DNA of 64,000 nucleotides, from positions 124,001-188,000 of the forward strand of contig CM036636.1 in NCBI GenBank assembly GCA_020746105.1. Reading direction: 5' to 3'. The stretch comes from Trogon surrucura. Lineage: Eukaryota; Chordata; Aves; Trogoniformes; Trogonidae. The position numbers and the translations under genes were made by a program. Shown here in pieces: positions 34,716 through 46,700 of the stretch (its first letter is position 1; every line of letters starts with the position of its first letter). The notes under the pieces are model-generated. The model saw only the letters and a program-made list of their open reading frames with translations, did no database searches and was not told where the DNA came from.

Positions 34716-37700
34716 AAAAAAAGTTCTTTCAGTGGAATGTGAAGATTTCAGTGTGAAGTCAAGCAGGCAGGAATCTCAGCTCCCTCCTAAGTTCCTGTGC
34801 AATCTAAATTTCAACAGCTGAAAGATGAGCTCAAAAAGCAACATACCTTGTCTGGACCATATATCTCATTTCTGTCTTCTGCCCTTGCATTAATATCTGG
34901 GGCAGAATGCAGCAGGTATTGTGTTATCTGGATTCCTTCCTCCCCAGGAATAGAGGCAGCTATGTGGAGAGGAGTTAATCCCCCTAACTGAAAACACAAA
35001 CACAGTGTTAAGATTCCTTTTTATCATAAGCAGCACGTAAACAGCACCATATATTTTTTCAAAGGATAATCCAAGCTCACTCTTCCCACATTCTGTGTTT
35101 CACAAACAGCCACCATAAACTCAGAGCCTACAGTTGTAGGACTGTGAAACACGAAAGGCCCCAGACACTAAGCGCACTAAATATCACAACAGCTATTATA
35201 AACTTCAGGAGCAGCTTCACAAGTATTTGCCCCCACTCACAAGATTGGCAACGAGGAAATATAATGAGAAAAACAATATTTGGAGAGTAGGGAGTTCTGA
35301 GTTCATCCTATCAAAAAAAAAATTTGAACAGGACAATCACTTCAAAAAGTTTTCTTGCCATTCTAAAGCTCATTCTGACATGCAGAATATTTTACAGTAG
35401 GGCCTGAGGCTACAGAACACATCTAGAATGCCACATTATGAATTATAATCCAGTAAATTATAATCCTGTAAAACCTTGGATGGAAGCCGCACATCAGTCC
35501 TGGCTCCCCTTTCTAAGAGGAGTTTCACTGCTTTTGCATCTGCAGCTTTAACAGCAAAGAACAGAAGGTGTGGTGGAACCCCGCATGTGTTGGGATCCGC
35601 ACCTCGGCGAAGCAGCAGTTGGATCGTTTCCCATCTCTTCTGTCGTCTAGAATTGAACAGAAAATACCAGAGTAACCTCTTAGCACCTTCCAAGAAAACT
35701 CTAAAAGCTAGTGGACCAAAATAACTCCTGGGTAGTAGACATGAGAACTGTCACTTCAGCAGAGGGAAGGCAGGGCAGTCTTTAGGGTCACATCTCACCA
35801 GCCCCCACCTCCCTGGCAACAACAGTGGCACCTGAAGAGGGGACAGCACTGCCAGTGTGTCTCAGTCCCCTAAACTAAAGGAGTGCAGGCAAAAGCAGTG
35901 CCTGTGGTCACGAGAAGCCCGTATGTGGGAGCAGATAGGCAAAGCCAGGCAAGGCTCTCTGCATCTCCACCAGTCACTCCTGTGTGACTTGTAAACATTT
36001 AGTCTTAGACTTGTTTAATGAAAGAAAGAGACTGCTCCACTGAAGACTCATTGGAAGGTCCTTTCCTCAATCACATCTCATTCCTCCACTCCAAGAAAAC
36101 AAGAGGTATACTATTTTCCTTAAACAGAAGCTGGAACAGGATCTATGCTAGGCTAGGACAGTATACTCCAGGTGTCACCTGCATTTCCATGGAGGCAAAC
36201 TATCCACACATTCCTCAAAAAATCCGACACGATTGAGAAAAAGGAGGGGAGGGGGGCAAACAGCACTTGGAAATCTCCCAGAAACTCCATCACAAACTGT
36301 TCTCAGCAGAGACTTATCTTTTCAGGCATGATGTTAACTCATCAGAAGTCATTGCAGTCTAGTGAGGTTCCCACAGACTGCAAAAGGGGAAATATAGACC
36401 CCATTTAAAAAAAAAAAAGGGAGCAAAGAAAACCCAGCGAACTACAGATTGGTCAGCCTCACCTCTGTGACAAGTAAAATCATGGAACAGATCCTCTTGG
36501 TAACAGTACTAAGGCACGTGAAAAATGACGAGGTGATCGGTGACAGCCATCACAGCTTCACTAGGGGCAAGTCATGCCTGACTAATTTAGTGGCCTTCTG
36601 CGACAAAGCTACAGCGCTGGCTGACACGGGAAAAGCAACGGATGCCATTTTCCTGGACTTGTGCAAGGCGTTTGACACTGTCCCACATGACACCCTTGTC
36701 TCTAAAATGGAGAGACACGGATTTGACAGACGGACCATTCGGTGGATAAAGAACTGGCTGGATGGTCGCACTGAAAGAGTTGTGGTCAATGGCTCGATGT
36801 CCACATGGAGACCAGTGACAAGGGGTGTTCCTCAGGGCTCTGTCCTGGGTCCAGGGCTGTTCAACATCTTTGTCAGCGGCATGGATGATGACACTGAGTG
36901 CACCCTCAGCAAGTTTGCCGGCGACACCGAGCTGTGCAGTGCTGTGGACTCACTTGAGGGAAGAGATGCCATCCAGAGGGACCTTGATAGGCTTGAGAAA
37001 TGGGCCAGCGCAAACTGCAGGAGCTTCAACAAGTCAAAGGGCAAGGTCCTGCACCTGGGTCAGGCCAATCCCAGGCACAAACACAAACTGGGCACAGAGT
37101 GGGTTGAGAGCAGCCCTGAAGAGAAGGACTTGGGGGTGTTGATAGATGAGAAGCTCAACAGGAGCCAGCAGGGCACTCCTGCAGCCCAGAGGTCAACCCT
37201 GTCCTGGGCTGCATCCAGAGGAGGGTGGCCAGCAGGGCAGGAGTCGGAATTCTCTCCCTTTACTCTGCGCTTGTGAGACCCCACTTCAAATGCTGTGTCC
37301 AGTTCTGGTGTCCCCACCATAACAGAGACATGGATCTCTTGTAACGAGTTCAGAGGAGGCCACAAAGATGATCCAGAGGCTGGAGCACCTCTGCTACGAG
37401 GACAGGCTGCGGGAGCTGGGATTGTTCAGTCTTGAAAAGAGAAGACTTCGGGGGGACCTAAGAGCTGCCTTTCAATACCTGAAGGGATCCTACAGGAAGG
37501 CTGGGGAGGGACTTTTTACAAGAGCGTTGACTGATAGGACAAGGGGAAATGGGTATAAGTTGAAGGAGAACAGATTTAGATTGGATCTTAGGAAAAATTT
37601 CTTCAGTCCGAGGGTGGCAAGACTTTGGAATAAATTGCCCAGAGACGTTGTGGCTGCCCCCTCTCTGGAGGTGTACAAGGCCAGGTTGAATGAGACCTTG

Positions 37701-40700
37701 AGTAACCTGGGATGGTTGAGAGGCGTCCCTGCCCGTGACAGAGAGGTTGGATTAAAATGATCTCTAAGGTCCTTTCCAGCCTGGGCCATTCTAGGATCCT
37801 ATGAACTCAACTTCACCCACAAGACCTACACTCAATTGTATTGGGTTGGCCTGAACGGATTTCGGCGGTGGAGAGGGGAGCTGCAGGGTGGCTTCTGGAA
37901 GAAGCTGCTAGAAGCTCCCCGAGTTTGACAGAGCCAATGCCAGCCGGCTCCAAAGAGGGACCCGCTGCTGGCCAAGGTTGAGCCTATCAGTAAGGTGATA
38001 GCAGAGGAACCCTCTGTGAAAACATATTTAAGAACGGGGAAAAGAACTGCGCCAGAACAGCTGGCACAGAGATGGAGGAGTGAGAATCTGTGCAGACACC
38101 AAGGTCAGTTGAAGAAGGAGGGGGGGGGAGGATGAGCTCCAGGCGCCGGAGCAGAGAGAGTCCCCCAGGTCTGTGGTGAAGACCATGGTGAAGCGAGTTG
38201 TCCCCCTGCAGCCCATGGGCGAGGTGCAGGTGTCCACCGTGAGGATCACCGCGTAGATGTCACCATGTAGAGGACTCCACGCCGTGTGGGTGGGTGCCTG
38301 AAGGGGGCTGTAGCCCGTGGGAAGCCCGCATCAGAGCAAGTTGCTGCCGGAACCTGTAGCCCGTGGAAGAGAGGAATGCCCACCCTGGAGCAGGTTGGCC
38401 GGTGGGACTTTTGGGACGCTGCAGGTGGCTCACGCTGGAGCAGTTTCCCCCGAAGGACTGCACCTCAGACTCACGAGGGGTGGGCTGCCCCTCGCGGGGT
38501 GTCTCCCATTGGGCAGTTTGTGATGAATTGCCCTTCGTGGGACGACTCACGCGGAGAAGAGAGCGTGACGTTTGTCTCCCGTGAGAGGGACCCCACAGTG
38601 GCCCTGGGGAAGAGTGAAGAGTCCTCCCCCGGAGTGAAGAAGCAGCAGTGGAACCAACATCAGATGAACTGACCGTAACCCCCATTCCCTGTCCCCCTGC
38701 GCCGCTCGGGGGGAGGAGGTGGAGAAACCGGGATTGATGTTGAGCCTGGGAAGAAGGGAGGGATGGGGGAAGGTGTTCTGTTTGTTAAGATCTGTTTGCT
38801 TTTCGTTATTTCTCGCTACTCTCTGATTTTTCTCTTAATAGATGTACTTAATTTCCCCAAAATCGAGTCTGTTTTGCCCGGGACGGTAAATGCGAGTGAT
38901 TTCCCTGTCTTTATCTCAAACCCTGAGCCCTTTGAAATATTTTCTCCCCCAGTCTAGTGGAGAAGAGGGAGTGAGAGGGCGGCTGTGTGGGCACCTGACT
39001 GCCGGCCAGGGTCAAACCACGACATCAATGGATGTCAATATTCCAGTGAGCAACAGGCAATAAGCAGAGTATTTCAGACAACAAGAATCCTGGGAGGTAG
39101 GAGGATGTGCTACACAAGTAAAATGTAAGGGATGAAGGCAGAAGGCCAACCAGGAATTCTCATTTCGGGAGCTTCAAAATATCAAAATGAGCTACACTGC
39201 CATAAAAAACAGCACAAAAATTTCATGATCTTCGGTGCATATATTCTCCTTCCTCACACCTACAGCACCCTGAGAGTCTCCATCACATATTTAGCAGCTT
39301 TTCACATTCCACTAACAGGAAATCTTGTCTTGTTAAAGCACAATGTCCTTTGCATCAACTACACTTCTCAAGTGCAGTCATTGTCCACTGCTGATACGAG
39401 TTACATCAGAGAAACAATGAGTGGTGTCAACTGGCATGAAAACAAGATTTTCAAAGTTAAACGAACAAAAAAATATCTTTCCCTGCAGTGGATGCACTCT
39501 TCTGTGAAATATGTGAATCACTGTTAACATCTTTATACAAAAGGGTTTACGAGAGTTGCTCTCCCATTTATAGTGCACAAGACTTACTCTGAGGTGACGC
39601 CTTCAGCCACACTGACTGTTTCTGAGGATTCTGATTGTTTCTTCCACTTAAAGATTTTAAAAAACAAAGATGTTACAAAAATAGTAACAAAAAAAATTCT
39701 TCCAATGCATGACTCAGCATATTAACACATCAGAGCAGTAGCAGTAACACCATACAGCATATAACGATAATGCGATTTTGTTAACAACAGTTATGGAAAT
39801 AATTTAGGAGTAGTTTGTAACTAAATAAAAAAAAATCTTAAAATAAGAAAACATTTTTCTTGTTCAGTTTATACCATGTTAAAAGTTTCTCCCAGTATAC
39901 ATCACCTAGCTTCCCAGAAAAAAAAAAATGCTGAAATGAAACAAGACACAGATTTTCAACCTGCATCACCTTGCAGGAGAATCTCAAACTAGGATCTACA
40001 AGACTGATGTTTCCAAATGTGGTTGCATAACCAACCCAGAGGAAAAGTAAAAGCAGTGTACCTTGTGGAATCTCAGAGGCTGTGAGCGACACAGACCAAC
40101 ACAGAAGGATCCCCACTCTATTCCTAATTACCTCACATTACCTCCCAAAGGAGGGATAATAGCTCCACACTAATTTTCTGTGCGGTTTTGAGAAGCTGCT
40201 CTCACTCCCCTTCTCCCTTTCCCTTAAGAGTCTTGCAACTTCAGCAAGGGGCCACCACTTGGACGTATTCTTGGAACTGCAACAGGGACTTCAGAGCAAC
40301 CAGGGATTATTTGGTACTTTCATTTTCTTTCCCATTTCCAGGTCTGTGCTTTTACAAAAGGATTACCGTGTTCCTATAACGGAGTGCAGAGCAGGTGTTT
40401 CTCTGTGGCAGGAGAAAGGCCAGGGATAAGACTTTTCCTCTGTAAGCACTCCCCAAAGATCAGCAGCCTTCTGACGGTACAAGTGCCTTTCACCAGCCAC
40501 CTCCACGACGCCAGCAGGATTACGTCGTATATGAAGAATTAACGACATCGTATTGTTCTGCTTATGCTTTTGTAATTCCCACTAACCAAACGCCCAGCCA
40601 ACATGGCCTCACACCTCTGCTATTGATACAGCGCCTTGCTTCAGCTGCAGAGTAAGCTGGTACCTGCACTGGAGCTTGGTCCTTCGAGTTACGAGTTAGC

Positions 40701-43700
40701 AACGAGTAGAGACCATTCTGCATCCACAGAATGCAAAACGCATAAAAATTCTGACTTTTTCTTAGCAAGTAAATTTAAAAACGAAGCTTACAGCTTGAGG
40801 GAAATAATGTATTATGATTCTGTTATTTTGGATTAGAAGTAAACAAACCTTGTAAGTGCGCAAGCTCCTCTCAGCAATATTGCCCTTAAAAGATTCTTCT
40901 GGATAGAAGAGAATAAAGCACATGGAGAGGGCGGATAATCCTTCGTCACTGCACTTATTCACATCAGCCCCACTATCAAGAAGAAGATTGACAACATCAT
41001 TGTGGGAATGAACCTGTAGAGAGGAAACATCCATATTTTAACACACTTCTAGACTTGACACGGAAAGAATTAACAACACAGTTTTAAAGCAGTGATGGTC
41101 TACACTGGTTAGCTAATTCATATTTACATTTCCCTCAGAACAGAAACACAATACTGCACCATGGCTTACGGGGTTCAGAACATGCATTTTTGCAGCTAAC
41201 TTTTAACTACCAGGTTTCACGGGAATTCATTGAGGGTTCACGCACAGAAAGAGACTAGAAGTGACTGTGATGGCTAGAGGAGAAATGCAGTGCTCTATAT
41301 TATTACCTAGATTTTTCTAGCCATTTACTGTGAATGTCAAGTATTAAGAAACCTGAAATGGGCAGGAAAAAAAAGGCAGTGGAGCCAGGATTTCATCCCC
41401 CTTCCTACAGAAGCTGAAGTTGTGCATGCATGGTTTGTAGCCAACATCACTTTTTGCCAAAACCAAAACAACTCTCTCTCAATCTTGACTCCAACTACGA
41501 GAAAAAAATATTAAGAGCACAGTCACATTCAAGAACTTATATCTAGTCCACCGGATAACCATAACCTGAAATCAAACCTGAAATTTGAAATCATCTCCAG
41601 TAGTTACTGAAGGGCTTCTTTTAGGTTATTTGCCATGGGGTTTGGCACACCAGTCAATACAGGCACTACTCACAGGACCATAGGATCATAGAATGTGTTG
41701 CGCTGGAAGGTGATCTAAAGGTGATCTAGTCCAAGCCCCTGCAGGGAGCGGGGACATCTTCAACTGGATCAGGTTGCCCAGAGCCCCGTCCAGCCTGACC
41801 TTGAATGTCTCTGGGGATGGAGCCTCCACCACCTCTCTGGGCAACCTGTTCCAGGGTCTCACCACCTTCATCGTAAAGAACTTTTTTCTAACATCTAATC
41901 TAAATCTACCCTGCTCTAGTTTAAAACCCCTGCCCCTCATCCTGTCCCTACCCGCCTTGTGAACAGCCCCTCCCCAGCTTCCCCACAGCCCCTTCAGGCA
42001 CGGGCAGGTCTCCCCTTTAGGAGCCTTCTCCAGCCTGAACAGCCCCAACTCTCTCAGCCTGTCCTCACAGGAGAGGTGCTCCAGCCCTTTGATCACTTTT
42101 GTGGCCTTCTCTGGACCACTTTCCTGTTTTTCCTGTTTACTGAACATTGCTTTCATACTATGTAACAAAACAAGAGAAAAAAAGTCAATCCAGCCTACTC
42201 AACCAGGAATTTTCTCATCAAATGGTAAAGAGCCACGCTTAGAGTCTTACAGCAGCAGCAGCAAGCGCTGTGTATCCGTGTTTGTCAGCTACATCTGGAT
42301 GAGCAAGCCCGTTCCTCAGAATGGCAGAGACCCCATCCCAGTCTCCTCTTGCTGCCTTCTGAATTAGCTGCTCTGAGGCAAGTTCCCTGGGGCCCGGAGG
42401 CCCAGTGGTATCACGGACTCCACTGAGAATAAGACTGACATCTGAATTGAGTTCTGCTTGACAGCGCCTAGAAAAGGAGGAAAAAGCAGAGCACATTTAA
42501 GCAGGTAGGTCCTCTTAGATCACTATGGCAATTAATGAAAAAACACATCAAGAATAAAAATAAAGTAAGAATAAAGTAAGAATAAAATAAGAATAAAATA
42601 AGAGTAAAATACGTTGGTGTGCAAGATGGGAAAATAAGGCCAGCTACCACAAACTATTTCAGGCAGAACAAGCTTGTTTACATTAATGGCAGAAAGGCAA
42701 ACCAGGGGGCTGGCAACAGCAGATAGATTTTAGCTAAAGAGGAGTTAAAAAATATCCAGCCAGGAACTTCTACTCAAATACAAAAACAAAATCTAACTAC
42801 ATGTTACTATGAATCAATTTATGATGCACACTCATGACATCTGTTATGATTTAATTTCCATCACCTGCTTTAACTATGACCATAAAATACACATTCGTAG
42901 CATGTATCCCCATCGAGAAAGCAAATAGGGAAATATTCTGCCAGCCCAAAGAGCCTCTCCACGTACGAGGACGGAGCTACATAAAAGCTGACATGCAGTT
43001 GGCAGTTGTGCTAGCTGTAGACTTGCTGCTGCATGTTTTGTATGAAGGAGAACAAAAGTAAAGACAACAATAAAAATATATAATTGGGCAGATTTTCAGT
43101 GCTTTCAAGAATCTGGCAACATGCTTCTCCGTATTTCTAACTCTATGCAAGACACTACACTCCTCAGAACAGGGAAGGTCAGAAGAGGTTTCTACAGCCC
43201 TCGCCTCCTAATTCCTTTCAAAACTGGGCTTCTAGAAATTCTGGCATGCTAATGAGTGATGAGACTATTTTTACAGGTGTAACCAGAATAAAACTGATGT
43301 TTAACTGGGAGGAATAAAAATTGTGAATTGGGAGATTAATATGCTGCTTGTTTCTTTTTTTTAAAAAAAAACAAACCTCCTTACTGGCAACTTGCAATCT
43401 CAAGGCCATAAAAAGCAACCTGGAGCGCAACTTTTACCCTGCAATGCAAATTTACAAGTGGTGAACTACCTGAAAGGAGGCTCTAGCAAGGTGAGGTCGG
43501 TCTCTTCTCCCAAGTAACAAGCGATAGGACGAGAAGAAATGGCCTCAAGTTGTGCCAGGGGTGGTTCAGGTTGGATATTAGAAAAAAATTCTTCACCGAA
43601 AGGGTTGTCAAGCACTGGAAGAGGCTGCCCAGGGCAGAGGTGGAATCACCGTCCCTGGAGGGATTTAAAAGCCGAGTGGATGTGGTGCTCAGGGACACGG

Positions 43701-46700
43701 ATTAGTGGTGGGCCTGGCAGTGCTGGGTTAGTGGTTGGACTCAGTGGTCTTAAAGGTCTTTTCCAACCTAAACAATTCTATAAATCTGTGATAATGATTT
43801 TTCAAAATCCATACATAAAATCATAAACAAATCATCAACAGTTACCTGTGCTTATAAACATGCGTCTGCATTCTAACCAGTAGAGGGGTTACATTTGCAA
43901 TAGGCCAAGGGTCTTCCTCAGGCACCTTTGGGGTGTTCTGAAAATACAAAGCATCGCACTCTTCCAGGAAGGAGCGAGTCAAAGTAAGATGATCTGTGTT
44001 GTGAGAATATGCGAAGACTCCTTCTGGCAAAATATCTTTATCATCAAAAGGAAGATGTTTATAGCTACGGAGAAACGGGTCTTCCTCAACTGAAATATAC
44101 TTCCTTTGAGAACTGTCATCGATGTATCTGTAGTGTGCTGGGTAATCCGAGAGAGAAAAATAATCAGGTACTTCGGTACATAGTTTAATTAGATGATCCC
44201 TGAGCCACAAGCCAACGTCCTGACGGCCATCTGGATAGCTCTCAATCCCTGGTCCAAATCGCTCATCAGCTTTGTACAGGCCCTTAAGAAACACGTAAAC
44301 TCATTAGTGTCAGTCAGAGATCAAACAATGTGTACAATTAAAGGCTAGTTCCAATTTAAACTAATCTGGTTGGTTCCAGCCTTACCAGTCCACTTCCTAT
44401 TGACAGAGCAAAAACTGCTGAAGCCAACCTGGACAGCAAAATCTTCACGTTTGCTTTGGTCCTTTTAATAGCAAACACAAATCTTTGAGCATAGGAACAG
44501 TGGAAGGCCCTGAATTTAACTCCAGCGGGATGCAACATTTAGATGAGATTTCCTGATGGTTTTAGGGCATGAACAAAATTTTCTTCCAATTTAATTCTGT
44601 GACCAATTTTAGATTCATTAGCCATGCTAACACCTTTCGGCCAGGACAGCTTTTTGGTTAGATTTTCCTACCTAGGCAAAACAAATCCACTGCACACACA
44701 CCTGCAGAGAATCTGGAAATGATAATTATTACTTTTCTTACAATGCTAACTAAATTTAGGGTATCTACAGCCTTGCAACCATGACAAGAAATGCCAGTAG
44801 AAGAGTCTCAGTAGCACATAAAGCACTATAGGGCCAGAGTTTTAGTTTTCCAGTAAGGGTATCCTAGTTTGATGTTATGGTGGGTAAGGCATGAGCATTA
44901 CCAAATCCAAGCAGATTCAGGCATATCTGGATCACACAGATGGTTCAAGACAGGTTTACACTAAGCCATCACAACCTTGAAACAGCTATTCCGAGCAAAA
45001 ATTAGCAACTTCACATTGAGCTGTTTAATTACATAGATAACAGAGCAGGAGAAAAGTGCTACTGGGAAGAATAAAATTCCAAGTATGGCTATGAACATAG
45101 TATGGTTAAGAATGGCTAGAATATAGGAAGTTCCACCTCAACACGAGGAGAAACTTCTTCCCTGTGCGGGTGCCGGAGCCCTGGCCCAGGCTGCCCAGAG
45201 AGGGTGTGGAGTCTCCTCCTCTGGAGACTTTCCAACCCGCCTGGACGCGTTCCTGTGGGGCTGCCCTGGGTGACCCTGCTCTGGCAGGGGGTGGCACTGG
45301 GTGATCTCCAGAGGTCCCTTCCAACCCCCAACGTTCTATGATCTGATGGTTCAGATCTATGATCTATGGTTCAGATTCTATGATCTGATGGTTCCTTTTT
45401 TTTTCCCCTACCTTTAGATTATACATCATATATTCCAACTAAAGCTCTCCTAAATGCATAATTAGTGCCGCATTCTCCTCAATGCAAGAACTGTTATGTT
45501 GTTTTTCTACATGTTTTAAATTATTTGATGAATTGCAGAGATACCCAGGGATCAGTAAGAATGGGAGGGCGTTGTTCCCCTACTCTTGGGATTTTTCAGA
45601 TATCATAGAATCACAGAATCACAGAATGTCAGGGATTGGAAGGGACCTCAAAAGATCATCAAGTCCGATCCCCCTGACAGAGCAGGAACGCCTTGATAAT
45701 GCTACATAGGAACGTGTCCAGGCATAGAATGTGTTGGGTTGGATGGCACCTCTAAAGGTGATCTAGTCCAAGCCCCCTGCAGGGAGCGGGGACATCTTCA
45801 ACTGGATCAGGTTGCCCAGAGCCCCGTCCAGCCTGACCTTGAATGTCTCCAGGGATGGGGCCTCCACCACCTCTCTCGGCAACCTGTTCCAGGGTCTCAC
45901 CACCCTCATTGGTGAAGAACTTCCTAATGTCTAATCTAAGTCTACCCCGTCCTAGTTTAAAACTACTGCCCCTCATTCTGTCACTACCCTCTTTGTGAGC
46001 AGCCCCTCCCCAGCTTCCCTGTAGCCCCTTCAGGCCCTGGCAGGCCCCTACAAGGTCTCCCCGGAGCCTTCTCTTCTCCAGCCTGAACAGCCCCAACTCT
46101 CTCAGCCTGTCCTTGTAAGGGAGCTGCTTTGATCACTTTTGTGGCCTCCTCTGGACCCGCTCCTACAGGTCCATGTCCTTCTTGCATTGGGGGTTTCAGA
46201 GCTGGACACAGAACTGCAGGGGAGGTCTCAACAGAGCAGAGGGGCCGAATCTCCTCCCTGCACCTGCTGGCCACACTGCTTTTGATGCAACCCAGGACGC
46301 TTTTGGCCTTCTGGGCTGTAAGCACATATTGCCAGCTCCTGCCCAGCTTTTTGTCCACCAGTACCCCCAAGTCCTTTCTGCAGGGCTGCTTTCTCGCACA
46401 TCACCCCCAGCCTGTATTGATAATGTGGATTGCCCCAACCCAGGTGCAGGATCTTGCAGCTGGCCTTGTTGAACCTCATGAGATTCAATTCTCCAGCTTC
46501 TCCAGGTCCCTCTGGGTGACATCCTGCCCCTCTGGCATATCAACCACACTACTCATCTTGGTGTCATCTGACCTTGGTGTCAGGGAAGGTTACGGAACAG
46601 ATCATTCTGAGAGCCACCACTCAGCACAAACAGGAAAACCAGGTGATCAGGCCCACCCAGCATGGGCTTATGAAAGGCAGGTCCTGCTTGACTAACCTGA

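Noticed and set aside
36449..37276. 275-codon plus-strand frame as a host gene
   Set aside because: It is CR1 reverse transcriptase with a mutated active-site box and truncated ends, lying in an ANKMY1 intron.
38286..38685. Frames of 128 and 141 codons
   Set aside because: They lie within the ERVL solo LTR, which is noncoding.
40363..40548. Minus-strand 61-codon frame as an extra ANKMY1 exon
   Set aside because: No resemblance to ANKMY1, and no acceptor/donor pair fits the phase between exons 5 and 7.
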